Below the pieces are notes generated by a model. The model worked only from the letters and a program-made list of their open reading frames with translations, was not told the DNA's origin and made no database searches. A stretch of DNA of 64,000 nucleotides from Trichosporon coremiiforme (taxonomy: Eukaryota; Basidiomycota; Tremellomycetes; Trichosporonales; Trichosporonaceae), in NCBI GenBank assembly GCA_039545355.1, contig BCJJ01000008.1, positions 1,054,001 through 1,118,000 on the forward strand. The letters run 5' to 3'. Below are positions 1 through 12,107 of this stretch, in pieces (position 1 is the first letter of the stretch; the number at the start of each line of letters is the position of its first letter). Position numbers and translations under genes: made by a program.

Positions 1-3000
1 GTGGCGAAGCGATGGGTGTCCGGGGTCAGCTCGGGAGAGATTCAAAGTTAGCTCACGGCCATCTGTGAGGTATCTGGACGGTCAGCTGCAAGGACTCGAA
101 CTTTTTAGCTGCAAGTACACTCACCGTCTGACTGTCAGCTGTGGCGTATGACCATCCGCACGGCCTACTGGAGACAAAGGGATTGGTGTCGGCTGTCGAG
201 ACCACAAAAGCTGAAGGGCGACTCATGGAGGTCGATCTTGGCGTCCGCTAGCAACATAAGTGGAACAAAGCTGACCACTGACTCCACAGTACAGGCAGGA
301 GGCTGAACGGGTCAGCTGGCCGAGACTGCAGCTTGCAGCTCCGGGCTCACAGTCGGTCGTGGTCCGCTCCATCAGCTAGCTGGACCTGCTTCAACTGCAA
401 GCCGGCCCACTGCTGCAGTCAGCTTGCGGGGTTTTCAATAAGCTGCTCCTCCTTGGAAACTGTCGTCAGCTGAGGAGACATATCGCTAGCTGCGGTGCGG
501 ACTCACTGAGGACGAGCTGGGTGTCAACTCCAGGAGGAGAAGGGACGGAGAGCTAACGGTGGCCGAGTACAACTTGGGTTCAGTTTCGGTCCCGACGGCC
601 AAGCTTACAGGACAGCTTGTGAAGGATCGGTAGCGCATCGCCAGGCGTAAGTGACATTCTCTCCTAGTAGTTCTGCAGGTCAGCTGGAGAAACAACCTAG
701 CGATGCCTCCTCAGCAGTTGCAGGTCAGTCTGACCTTTTGCGCCAGTCCGCTCGGCTGGGCTGGAAGTTAGGTTTGAAAGTCTGCTCGTAAGCTGTTGAC
801 CCACGACAGGAGTTAATCAACAGCATCTGGGCTCTCTGAGCGGCTGCGTGTCCGGCTCACTACTTCCCGCATCTGGCTTTCGGAACGAGTCGCGCTGCAG
901 AGAACTGAGACGTCAGCTTTAGGCGGGTGGCCCACCAGCTAAAAGACGGATGGGATCTGAGGCTGTCAGCTAGACCAAGGATAAGTGGTAGCTGTGGCGT
1001 ACCGTGGGGTGCTGGCTGTCAGCTGCGTAGAAGTGTTAAGCTGCGGGCTTACGAGGACCGAGCTGACCGTCAACTCACACACAGAGATTTTGAGCTGTCG
1101 ATTCACATCGCGCGCAGGCCAAGTGCTGACGTCAGCTGTGATGCGGACTGTCAAAAGCTTACGGCAAGAAGACTATGCGCTCAACGCGAAGCGCATACCA
1201 CAATTCCTCGCTAATGCTGTGCGTCAGCTCGGGGCGTCGCCTTCCATAAGCTGCCACACCTACTCTCAGGCTGCCTATCAGCTTCGCAGCTTCATTACAG
1301 CTGTGGCTTACGTTGCTCTTGGGGTCTGGTGTCAGCTATTGACGAAGGATTGGATAGCTGCTGTACGCATGCACCCAGAGTAGAACTACGTGCCAGCTAA
1401 TTCGTGCGTTCTGGCAGGTAGCTTGCGACTCACCCTGCTGCTGAGCCAGGTGGTCTGAAGTCAGCTAGAGAGGAAGGGTCTGTGAGCTAACATATCGCTG
1501 TTGCGGAATCACAGAGACAATCGGCGGTCGGTTGATGGAAGCTCAGGTCTGAGACGTCAGCTGAAGAACAGACTTCTTTCAGCTGCCACGCGTACTGATG
1601 GGCTCAGCCAGCTTCGGGACCTCGCAGAGCTGCGCCTTACGTGCAGTAGGTCGCTGGGTCTGCTTGTTAGCTTCAAGACGACCTTACAGCTGCAGGACGC
1701 TCTCACATATCCTGAGGTCAGCTTCAGACCGCGAACGGAAGCTGTCGGATCTCACGCTGGAGACTAGGATCAATGGCGCTGGAGTCAGCTCTGAGACTTG
1801 ATGAGACAGCAGCTCGCTCAATTCGAATCTCTGCACTGGTCGGTCGGGAAGCACCGACTGGGGTGTCAGCTACGCTACAAGTGGGGGCAGCTGGATATGA
1901 ACAGAGCGTCTTACGCTGGTGGCGATGACCCCCAAAGTCGTGGTTGCCGTCCGTGACAGCGTCTGAGATGTATGGTGGAAGATCACCGTCAGATACCTGT
2001 CAGATGCCCCAGTCGCAGACGACACTTCGCCCTGCAACTCTGGACGCACCAAGCTTGTTGGCCGCACTCGCTGTGGCGTCGCTGTCGAGGACGCTCTGTC
2101 CATCAGCTCAGGTCGAGGCATTGGGCAGCTAACTTACTGGCTGGGACCTGGGATGAGCTCTGGCATCTCAACGAATTGGTAGCTTACGTTGGAAGAGATT
2201 CTTCTGTGTCCGCTGGGTCACATCACACCAGACAGGGAGTTGCCGGCATACTCACTCTTGGATCTACGAATCAGCTAATCCGCTGGCACAATCGAGTTGA
2301 CATCGTGAGTCTGCGCCGTTAGGTACTCACTCAGCACTGACAGCTGGTCGAGAACTTACAGACCTTATAACCTGCGGCCAGTCAGCTAGCGCATGAGGAG
2401 GAAAAGGATAACTGTGCCCTCATTCGTATGACAGTCTGGGTGTGTCAGCTCTCATTCCTCGCGAAGCTGCCATGTGCTCACCTGCGAGCCAGGGAGGTGC
2501 CACATCGACGTGCTGCTGTCCACCAAATGTCTTTGACAGGCTGGAACATGAGCTGGAACCTGGTGAAAGCAGCTCTGAAGACACTTACCAGTTCAAGAGG
2601 CTGCAGACAATCAGCTGAGACCCTCATAGTGCACCTCACTGGAACCGGCCACTGAATTCTGAGCTTGGATCAGAGCCGCAAAGCTACTAGGCACTCACAG
2701 ACTGGAGCAGAGAATGCCACCCCAGTGTTTGAAGGAATGGGGGGTTGGAGACTCACGCCACAAGCGAGTTACTGGGGCATCAGCTGAACTCTGGTTCGTC
2801 AACAGTTACGAGGACTCACTGCGCCAGACAACTGGGGCGTCAGCTGATGGTACAACCGCCTGGCTGTGAAGAAGCTTACTGGACAGTCTGATCGTTAGCT
2901 AACTGAGCCAGGCGCGGTAGCTGTAAAGGAACTCAAGGGGTGCGACTGATGCGTGTCTGAAGGGACAGCTCAGCAAGTGTACAACGTACTGTAGCTGGAT

Positions 3001-3245
3001 GAGACTTACACGGCGAAGAAGGGTACCGTGGCTTCAGCTTCCCACAACATCTCCAAGCTTTCGAAGATGACTCACTGTCCCTGGAGAGCTAGACTGGAGT
3101 GTCAGCTTGTGGAGGACGTTCGCAGCTAGGTACTGGTTATGAAAGCTGGCTTCCATTCACACGGCCAGTAGTGGGGGTCAGCTAAACCAGCCTGAAGGCA
3201 CAGCTCCCCTCAGAGCTCTAGCGTCAGCTGAACGTTACCCGTCGA
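1..3245 (-). repeat. Intron-like unit array 1 (possible intron-dense non-coding RNA)
   Basis: No convincing coding frame is present. On the minus strand the region is filled with donor-like GTGAGT/GTGAGC/GTAAGC motifs, each followed about 30-40 nt later by AGCTGAC (or AGCTAAC/AGCTGAT) and then CAG. Units I could close (donor to acceptor, minus strand) are 124-74, 350-303, 506-460, 1052-1016, 1162-1126, 1311-1271, 2481-2433, 2819-2772 and 2879-2832, that is 37-51 nt each. The last two are separated by only 12 nt. These are the same signals used by true introns in neighbouring genes. Some units are degenerate or lack a donor or an acceptor. The array runs off the left edge, so its full length is unknown. 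Whether it is transcribed and spliced cannot be told from sequence. Confidence 0.6.
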
Positions 3246-4995
3246 GAGTTAGCGCCACGAGGCCATGACAACTCGCAGTCTTGGGTGCGAACTTCCACTG
3301 TAATAGCAACCTAGCACGGATTGAACTGATACTGATGATGTTCTTAAGAGTGTTGCTTCCTTACGACTAGATGTCATGCATTCAAGACGTGTTTTCCCTC
3401 GTTGTCGCATGGCTACGTCCTTTGGAGGACAGTTGCGCCCTAGACAAGTCGAGACGAGCCCCGATTTCGTCTCCTGACGATCATGTCTCAGGTGCCATTG
3501 TGTGGTGCCACATGCCCCTTCACAGTTAGGTGACGGATCGGCGCTTGGCCCTCCAACTCCGACGATCCCGACGACGACGGCCGACGGTCATGTCCTCTTG
3601 ATCCTCTTCCCACCCCGATCTTAAGTCCGAGGAATCACGGCCAGCCTCTGTCGTAAGCGGTATGCGGGCAGACTGCTGGCGAGAGTGGCGAGGAATGATC
3701 GCCGCGGAGCAGCTACGCATAGTGTGGAATATGTGGGATCCTCCGCGGGCCGCCGCCGGTCGCTTTAGCGAGCTGAATGCAGCTCAGTGAAGCTATCATT
3801 AGGCATAGCTCGAGGAATGCCGGGGTGCGTTGACGACTGATGCCCAGGCCGGCGCCCGCAGGTAGCCCGAAAGGATAGCCGAGATATGCTTTGCTCGATA
3901 TAGCTCCTGATGATGTGATCGGCTCAGGTTATCTTAGTCATGCCGTCTGGATCTCAGGCGATCGACGGCGGTACGTTGGCTACAGAGCGGAGAGCGCCAG
4001 AGGTATGGGTGAGTATCGCCCGGAACGGCGTTCAAGGTGTGAAGCTGATATTCCGAGCGAGGACCCAGTGCGTCGCGGAGCGCGCGGATGACGGAGGACA
4101 GACTGCGAAGGATCTAGGGTGCCAACTTCACTGGCCTCGGCGATCGTAAGACCTCGAAGTGGTGTTGCTCCATGGCGCCCCGTCAGTGTACATGATGATT
4201 CAGCCCGATGGCCAGCGAGGACGAGAGAAAGACGATCGAGCGTGCTCCGAAGAGGCTTGGCTCGTGCTCATTGCTCAGGTGCACAGCAGGCGTCGACACC
4301 TGGTCAGACACATGGGGCGACGACGACGACAACGGCCCGGATGTTGTCCGGATGTGAGTCTGGGAGGGACGGAATTAGCACATGAGTGCACTGCACTGGT
4401 TGCCGCGTAGACCGATGCCAGCGATCGTCCTGGATTGATGCCCCTATTGCCAGACTGGTTGCTCGGCTCCGGAAGTGGACTAGAGTCTTGAGTCAAGTCG
4501 CTGTACCGCTGTACCGCTTTACAGCGTTAAGGTAGCTTTAACGTAGCGCGTGAGACCCGGAGCCCGGTCGGCCCGCCATGACTTCATTAACTCGCCGGGT
4601 CTGCCGGGTCTTTACTAGAGCACGGACACTTTGAAGGCACTTTGCAGATCGGGGCTGTTGTGCATGCGCAGCGCGGATGTATCAGCGGTCAACTTCACGG
4701 TTAGGGATGCATGCACTCTTGCGAGTGATCCGCGGATCAGCAGCGGCGAGGGACGACGACGGAGGCATCGCATCGGGGCAACGGTCAACGCCGGCTGGTG
4801 AAGCCACGGGCTGAGGCTGAGTTCGGGTGAGGAATGAAGGTCCGGACATGCGCGGGGCCGTTGCAGCGTGATCGATCCACCACTAACCGTCCGGGCTGCC
4901 GCCCAACTTTGTGACTTTCCTCCCTCCCAGCTTGAATCCGCAACCCCCAACATATATATCCACCGTCGCTCCGCGAGCCCGCGACCCTCCCCACC
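3246..4995. other. Gene-poor stretch upstream of the zinc-cluster gene
   Basis: The intron-like motif of the preceding array stops near 3245. I see only short frames without family signatures, and no tRNA-like or repeat structure. The last few hundred bases before 4996 are pyrimidine-rich and contain a TATATA (4951-4956), so they are probably promoter and leader of the next gene. Confidence 0.4.
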
Positions 4996-7400
4996 ATGGA
5001 GCAGCCATCAGAGGTGGACCCCATCGGAGCCCAAAATATGCTGTTCGCCCAGACCCAGCCGACCCAGCCCCCGCCCCCTTCCGCCCTCCTCGCGTCCCCC
5101 GGCCACCTCTTCCCACTCCTCAACGACAACAATGCTTCGGCAAACCTCGCCACCGAGCCCCTCGCGTCTTCCTCGTCTACATCCTCCATCGATACTGCAC
5201 GCAAGCAGGCGCGGCGTAAAGCTGCTCCGTACAGCAACGCCGGTTCGCGGCCCGGCGTAGAGCGTGCGACGACGGCGACAAGCTCGGCATCTAACGCGGA
5301 TGGAACCGAGGAAGACAGTAACGACCCGCCGACAAGTAACCCGAGAAAGTCACGCGGCGGCGGTGTTGCCCAGACACTTACCAGTGAGCGCTCTAACCGA
5401 GTCGTCAGCTGACCTCAGGTTGTGAAGCGTGCCGCAAGGGCAAGTGAGTTATTCTCCGCTGCTGTTCCGAGCCGAAACTGACCGTTCTCCGCAGGCGACG
5501 ATGTGAACCGTCTCCGCTAGTGCCGCCGGATCACCCCGACGTCGCGAAGCTGCCGTGTGCCCGATGCCGGCGTTTCGCTCTTGACTGCGTCCGCATGCGT
5601 GTATCTCGACGCAAAGGCCCAGCCCCTGTGTAAGTCATTCTGGTGCGTATGGTCGCTAATTTCGTAGCGACCTCAGTGCCATCTCCGATGCAGCCCACGG
5701 CTACACGCAGGCTGCCGCCAGTGTCTTGGAACCGGCGGTGATCGATCCAACCAAGACGGCGACGTCCAGTACGGTGCAGGCGAGCCCGCTGAACTTTGAC
5801 GTCAACAGCCTTGCAGCGTGAGTGTAACTGCCTTGCCTGAAGCACGGGGCTGACAGCATGCAGCACCAGTCTGCCATCGCCCTCGTACCCCCTGCTTGCA
5901 GGATCGTCGCCGAGCACGTGGACAGACAACTCCGCCATCCCCACAAGCCTTGATCAAGTAGTCGCCCCGGCGGTCATGGATAACATCATTGGCCTCTTCT
6001 TCGACTACGTCTATCCTCTTACGCCCGCTCTGCACCGGCCTTCGTTTATGGCGGACCTCGTGGCCCGGCGAGACAAGTCAGATCCCGTCTTCTTCGCCCT
6101 CGCGCTTGTCGTCTTGGCGTCGACGTTGGTCCAGGTGCCCCGTGTGCTGATCAGCCTCGACAAGGACGAGGTCGAGCAGCTCGCCCGCCGATGCGTGCGG
6201 GTTGCTCGTGCCAAGACGGCTTTCATCTGGGACGATGCGGTGCCGATGCGAGCAGAGTTCGGTGAGTCATGTGGCGCCGAGGGTACTCTGGCTGACGATG
6301 CAGTTGTTATTTTCTACTTGGAGGGAATCGTTCATCTTCTTCTCGGCAATAACACGGCACATGTGATCTCAACGGCACAGGCCAACCAGTGCGCCCTCGC
6401 TCTGCGGTTGAACGAGGAATCGGTGAGCTTGCCGGTCCTGTCTACGAAAGCTGACAACCAGAGTTACGAGAACCTCAGCCCGATCGAGTCGGAGGTGCGC
6501 CGGCGCATCTACTGGCTGCTGTTCCAGGCCGACAAGAGCACTGCCTGTCTTCGGGCGCGTACGATCTGCCTGCGCCTGGAAGATGCTCAAGGTCTCCGCC
6601 TTCCCTCGGAGGTCGACGACGAGCAGATTACAGCAGCCGGAATCTTACCTCAGCCGGTCGGCCAGACGCCACTCATCTCGGGCTTCAACGTTGTCACGAA
6701 CCTCTTCCGCATCCTGAACGACGCGCTTTTGCTGCAGCGACGGAAGGCACCGCCGACCGTGGACAGCATCCTGGCCGATCTGCAGAACGTCAACCAGTTG
6801 CGAGACCGAACTGTGAACGCAACAGCTGAAGTTGCGTCTCCACTGAAGTCGCGCTCGGCCTTTGACTCGCGAGCCGCCAGCCCGGCCAAGGGATGGGAGG
6901 CGAATCTGCAAGCCCGTTTCATGGACTTCTTCCAGACGGCGTCGGACTCGAGTCACGTCAACAGCTTCCTGGTCATGCAGGGCAACATACTGGTCACTCA
7001 GCAAGTCGTGCGGCTCGTCCTGTTACAGACGCGGGAGGCGCTGTTGACCCAGCTGGCGGCGTTGACCCAGATGCCGCTGCAGGGTGTCGGTGGCCTCGCC
7101 GGTGTTCAGAACAGCGAAGTCGCCGAGGACATTGCCTGCGACCTGCTGGACGGACTGAATAGCCTGCCCGAGGAGTGCCTGGCGACGAACGGTCCGTCGC
7201 TGGTGCAGAAGGTGCGCTTCGTCGCGATCCAGCTGATGGAGTGCTCGACATCGTCGCGGCCGCAAGCCGTTCGAGCGTGAGTTTACAGGTCTGATGCGTC
7301 AACTGACATCCACAGCCAGAGCCTGCTGATGCAGTTCCTGTCCGTCCTCGGTGTCATTGAGGGAATGTACACCTTTGGCAGGGACGTTTCGGCGGAGTAG
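4996..7400 (+). CDS. Zn2Cys6 fungal transcription factor
   Basis: Seven exons fit: 4996-5383, 5419-5443, 5495-5629, 5668-5817, 5864-6261, 6304-7276 and 7316-7400, giving 717 aa. A binuclear zinc cluster is assembled across three exons: C131-x2-C134-x6-C141-x17-C159-x2-C162-x6-C169. The 25-nt second exon carries the first two cysteines. Downstream, FDYVYPLTPALHRPSF (from about 5998) is the hallmark opening of the fungal-specific transcription factor middle domain, which continues through the long exon. The family binds CGG-type promoter half-sites as nuclear regulators; the target genes here are unknown. The start ATG sits in a good context (cacc-ATG-g). The N-terminus is low-complexity (Pro/Ser/Ala). 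The 17-residue loop between Cys3 and Cys4 is longer than usual. The intron 6262-6303 is 42 nt and stop-free, so retention would keep the frame. Confidence 0.85.
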
Positions 7401-8048
7401 AACCAACAATCTGTACACAACTAGAGCTTCACCTGTAACCAAACTGTCAACGAACAATAGAACGAGAACTCGCTTCGTAGTAGACGGCATGCACCTCTGT
7501 ATTAATAACTTGCTCATCGCCCGTCGCCAGGTCGGTCAACGTTATCCCCCTGTGACCTTCCTTCAGCTTCGGAAGGTGGAGGTGGAGACGGACCAGATGA
7601 GATGGTGCCAGAGCGATGTGCAGCCTCCATTATGCTAGCAGCCACGAGCATGCACCCGTCACTGCTTCCAGCGCAGCACCCACTGCCCGGCGGTGAAGAT
7701 TCGACGGCCTCCACCTCGGCGGTACAAACGCTTACGCTTGATCCTTTGGAATCCGGCATGCGATCCGGCAAGTGGGTGAGCCGTCGGGCGCTCCTACAGT
7801 GAGGGCAAGATCGACGGGCCCAGTTACGTAAGTGTTCTAGCACCCTCCCTGGCCTCCTTCAGACCCTGGATTCGCCGTTGCTGATGCGGACGATGGCGGA
7901 TGCCGAGAGCCGAAGGCTAGACGCACACGTTCACGGGACCTTTTCGGCACGGCTGGATAGTCTGGAGCAATCAGCGAGCAGGGATATTTCATGGTATTGC
8001 GTCTCGTTCTTGCCACCTAACATCTCCTCATCTAACAGAACAACAACA
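7401..8048. other. Intergenic: 3' end of regulator and promoter of MIX17-like gene
   Basis: No recognisable gene. The last bases before 8049 are CA-rich (acaacaaca), typical of a fungal leader. Short frames on both strands show no family signature. Confidence 0.4.
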
Positions 8049-8606
8049 ATGCCTCGTTCAGTGAGTCACCCGCGCCATCAGGAGAAGGTAGTGTGCTGAC
8101 GCACACAGTCTCGTGGATCCGTCCGTCCCTCGTCCTCGCACTCGGCGCCCTCGGGCTCCCGCCAGGCCCACACCGCCTCGTACCCCCAGCAGCACGCTCC
8201 CGCCCCGGCCCAGCACTACCCCGCTGCTCAGCCCGTCCCCGCCGCTGTTCCCCAGAAGCAGCCCGGCCTCATGGCCCAGGCCGCCTCGACCATGGGCGGT
8301 GCCGTCGCCGGTTCCGTCGTCGGCCACGGTATCTCTAACATGCTCTTCGGCTCGTCCCGCCCCGCCGAGGCCGCCCCTCCCCCTCCCGCCGAGTACGCTC
8401 AGCAGCAGCAGCAGCCCATGGCCGGCGCCTCGTGCGATGTCCAGGCTAAGGGTGAGTAAAATGCTCCGTGGAGCTAGGATCTTCTGAACGCGAGCTGACA
8501 GACAGACTTCACCCGCTGCCTCGAGGCTACCAACGGTGACATGACCTCGTGCAACTACTACCTCGAGGCCCTCAAGGCGTGCCAGGCCGCCGCGAAGCCC
8601 TACTAA
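8049..8606 (+). CDS. MIX17: Twin CX9C (CHCH) mitochondrial protein, MIX17/CHCHD2-like
   Basis: Three exons (8049-8060, 8109-8451, 8506-8606) give 151 aa. The first exon codes only for MPRS. A Ser/Arg, Ala/Pro and Gln-rich N-terminal half is followed by a small hydrophobic Gly/Ala segment (MAQAASTMGGAVAGSVVG) and a C-terminal CHCH domain with C113-x9-C123 and C134-x9-C144. This order matches the CHCHD2/CHCHD10 and yeast Mix17 family, which are imported into the intermembrane space by the Mia40 disulfide relay and linked to cristae organisation and respiration. Both introns end in the local GCTGAC...CAG consensus. Assignment to the family is firm; the precise role in this species is inferred. 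Confidence 0.88.
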
Positions 8607-8881
8607 GCTTCTGCAGTAGAGAAAGGGAATCGCAGCAGTCCGGAAAAACGCATAGTGTAGTACTTAGCATGCATTTGTCACCACATCAGCAATATGAGGG
8701 CCCACGCCGTCGACTCTGGTCAGTTCAGTCTTTTTTTCACGACGTCAGTCACCCAGCCCACTTAGCCGCAACCCGTGGGGCGCCATGTTCCAGTTCATGG
8801 ATGTGGTTGACATGGGCACCATGAGTTCAGCCGCAATGTCCAAGAATGAAATGAGATGCGATGCATATGTTGATCTAACGA

Positions 8882-10016
8882 TTACCTCCTCGCCGGCCTC
8901 TTCTTCGCATGGTACATGTAATTAACGAGCTCGCCAAGGGGCTTGAACCAGGTGCCCTCAGCAGCAGACGCGAGCTTCCACCGCCCAGCGAGCGGGTCAT
9001 AGATGATGCCCTGAGTACTCCCGACCTCTCCATCCCTCAGGTCGCTCGCATCCCTGTTAGCCTCCCAAACATCAAGTCCGCCCATCTCAGTCCCGACGTA
9101 ACGGCGCAGCTCCTCCGGCCGTACGAACTTGTGGTAGTGGTGCGTACCCGGCGTCACGAGGCGGAGCACGTCCTCGGCCATTGTCAGCGTCAGGAGCTGC
9201 GCCAACGGCGTGCGGCTGATCGTGGAGAGGAGCAAATGGCCTCCAGGCTTGACCATCGCTCCGAGACATTTGAGGAACTCGCCGGGGGAGTCGACGTGCT
9301 CGAGGACTTCCATCGAGCACACGATGTCGAACTGCTCTCCCTCGGCGAGCAGAGCCTCGGCGGAAGTGTGGCGGTACTCCAGCCGTCCCGGGGCTGAGGT
9401 GTTCGCTTGCTTTCCGTCCTCGTCGACGTAGGGCAGCAGCGGGTCCGCGGAAGCGTGCGTACGCGCGATAGCGATATTGGGCGCCGTAGCGTCGATGGCG
9501 AGGACGTCGCCTCCAAGACGGGCGAGAGTCTGTCGTCAGCCGTGCCGTTCCTTCACTCCCAGTTCATCTCCTTCCTCCTACCACCATCTGGAACCTTCGA
9601 CTCACCTCAGCCAACAGTCCTCCTCCGCAACCAACATCAAGACACCTCTTCCCCTTCAACCACTGTCCGGTGCCCTTGGCCGCCTCGCGCTCCGCGTCCT
9701 GATGTCTTCCCTCAAACGTCCACTCGGGCTCGTTGTCCGGGTCCAGCGCGACCTTCTGGCGGATGAACTCGACACGCTCCGGGTTCATGCGGTGCAGCAG
9801 GCCAAACTCGCCCTGCTCGTCCCACCAGTGCTCGCTCAGCTTGGAGAAGTGCGCGACCTCGTCGGCGTTGATCGTGTTGAGGTGTCGGACCGCCAGGGGA
9901 GCGAGCCGGCCGGTGGTCGCTCGCGGCGACGCCAGAACATGGGGCCGAACGACGGCGGAGCGAAGAGGTGTTGACCGAGCGGCGTTCCGCACTGTCCGTA
10001 GTGATCGCGCCGACAT
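8882..10016 (-). CDS. COQ3: Ubiquinone biosynthesis O-methyltransferase COQ3
   Basis: Two exons (10016-9606 and 9529-8882; intron 76 nt) give 352 aa. The Arg/Ser/Ala-rich N-terminus looks like a mitochondrial targeting peptide. The SAM-binding motif I is LDVGCGGGLLAE at 126-137, ending exactly at the intron, followed by an acidic loop (AIDAT), the family motif CSMEVLEHV and KPGGHLLLSTISRTP. COQ3/UbiG performs both O-methylation steps of coenzyme Q synthesis on the matrix face of the inner membrane, within the CoQ synthome. The length agrees with eukaryotic COQ3. It is divergently transcribed from the NASP-type gene across 263 bp. Confidence 0.93.
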
Positions 10017-10279
10017 GGTCGTTGTTTGTGCTGTTCGCCGAGATGTCTGCCTGATCTCGCAAGATTCCAGACATGAACCTCGGGCTCACCGTAATCTCAA
10101 CATCTCGGACGGAAGCATTCGCATGCAACAACCACGCGAGATGACGCGCAGCCATCTGCCTCCGCGGCGCGCCCTGCCTGGACGCGACGCGCGCTGAAAG
10201 TAAATGATTTCAGCTAGGTCCTTCGTCAAACATTACGTCTACCTAACTCCCTTAGTCCGCATCGCATCCATCCAAAACA

Positions 10280-11639
10280 ATGTCCGTAACTGTTCATCTA
10301 AGAGAACTGAGGAGCCATAGCTGACAGCCCAGGTCGGAGAAGAACAGCCCTGCGCCGGAAGTCAAGGACCAGGCCAAGCCGGAGAAGCCGGAGGAGATCC
10401 AGGCCGCGGTGGCGAAACTGGTTTCCGAGGGCAAGAAGGCAATCGCGCTCAGGCAGTGGGAGGAGGGTGTGGGCAAGTACGCCGACGCGCTTGATCTTCA
10501 GTAAGTTCTTACCCGCTGTACTGTACCAGCCCGCGCCTTCGACTCACGGCGCGCGCTGCGCTCGCTTCGCTTGCGCTAACGGCAGACGCGAGCTCGTCGG
10601 TGACTTCGATCCCACCATGGCGCCCCTTCTCCTCTCGTACGGCAAGGCGCTTTACGAGCTCGCTCTCTCGCAGCAGGGCGTTATGGGCCGCGAGGAGGTT
10701 GCTAAGAACACCAACCCGGCCGCCGCCGAGCCGCCCGCCCCGGGAGCGAAGGGCAACTTCGTGTTCGAGGGCGACGGCGACGACGGTGACGAGGAGGAGG
10801 AGGGCGAGGGCCAGGAGCAGGAGGGGGAAGGAGAGGAGAAGGGACAGCAGGAGGAGGGTGAGGAAGAGCCTGAGGATGACTTCAACGCTGCCTGGGAGGT
10901 GCTCGACGTTGCGCGCACGATCTACGCCCGCGAGGTTGAGAAGCTCCCCAAGGACGAGGGGAAGGAGACCAGGCTCCTGCTCAGCGAGTGTTACCTCGCC
11001 CTTGGCGATGTGTCGTGTGAGACTGGTGAGTGAAGAGGTCGGAGGCAGTGCCCTCTGCCTCCTATCTAAGTTGCCAGGAGGGGATTGGTAGCTAACAACT
11101 CAGAGAACTTTGACCAGGCCGTGAAGGACTACGAGGCCGCCGTCAAGCTGAAGGCGTCTCTACTGCCGAAGTCTTCCCGTGCTCTTGCCTCCGCTGAGTA
11201 CCAGCTGGGCACTGCGCTCGAGTTCACGCCATTCGGCCGCCCAGCGGCTCTCGTGCACGTCCAAGCCGCGCTGGATGGGTTCAAGGCGCGTCTCGCTGAG
11301 CTCACCTCGACCTCGGAGCCGTCTCCCGACGTCGCCAAGCTCAGCGAGAAGGAGCGCGAAAGCGAGCGCAAGGACGTCGAAGCGCTCATCGGTGACCTCG
11401 AGGTCAAGATCGAGGAGCTCAAGGCGGCTCCGGAGGGCGGCGACATTGTGTCCGAGAGCATCAACCACCTCCTCGGCGGCCAGGGCGGCGAGGTTAAGGC
11501 CGACGCTGGACCTGTCAACGACCTCACGAGCATGGTCAAGAAGAAGAAGAAGCCCGCTGCTGCCCCCGCGCCGGCAGCCGAGAAGAGGAAGGCCGAGGAG
11601 CAGCCCGCCGGCACGCCGGAGAAGAAGGCTAAGAACTAG
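10280..11639 (+). CDS. NASP/Hif1/Sim3-type histone chaperone (SHNi-TPR)
   Basis: Exons 10280-10285, 10340-10500, 10586-11025 and 11104-11639 give 380 aa. The protein opens with a TPR-like helix pair (KKAIALRQWEEGVGKYADAL), then APLLLSYGKALYELA. A long acidic insertion (Glu/Gly/Asp, about 10770-10875) follows, then more TPRs including the SHNi-TPR signature ASAEYQLGTALEFTPF. The tail is a lysine-rich probable nuclear localisation signal (KKKKPA... and PEKKAKN). NASP family proteins carry H3 (and H3-H4) and feed histones to assembly factors. The first splice is uncertain: ATG-TCC joins in frame only if the acceptor is the GAG at 10337-10339 rather than the stronger CAG ending at 10332, so the true start may differ. 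The rest of the model is solid. Confidence 0.82.
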
Positions 11640-12107
11640 CCGGTCGTCCCTGTTTCTCCTACTCTTTCGAGGTTCTCTAGAATTAAACTTGTAGCAAGCA
11701 TCCCCGGATGCGTAATGTAACTTGTATCCGTGCACCTGTTCTCTTTTTCGTCCTTCGGAATGGCGGCGAGCGAATGGAGGAGGGGCGGACTTGCAGGGGA
11801 GAAGGCTTCGGAAATCCCCGCCACCAACTAATCACGTTATCGCTATCTGGATAATCTGGCGTAATCTCGCTCGGCGCTTGCTGACAGCGAACCACGTGAC
11901 TCTGGCGTGGGGACCCACACGGTCGCACATGGTTGCGACAGCGAGCATTGTACGCCCGCACGAAGCCGAATACAAGGTAGTGTCCACCTTCCAAGCTGTT
12001 CTTCTCCACCGGACTCTTACCCACAAGCGTTAGAAGTCAAAATGCATACAGTGCAAGAGTCCCCATCCCAAGAGTACAAAGTGCATGCTGATTGATCTAT
12101 TGACGTT
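11640..12107. other. Convergent intergenic region between NASP-type gene and EFL1
   Basis: Holds the two 3' ends. A CACGTG palindrome lies at 11893-11898, but with no promoter expected here its meaning is unclear. No gene is seen. Confidence 0.4.

Noticed and set aside
927..2655. Several 60-130 codon frames inside array 1
   Set aside because: They run through the intron-like units, share no signature and have no continuity between units.
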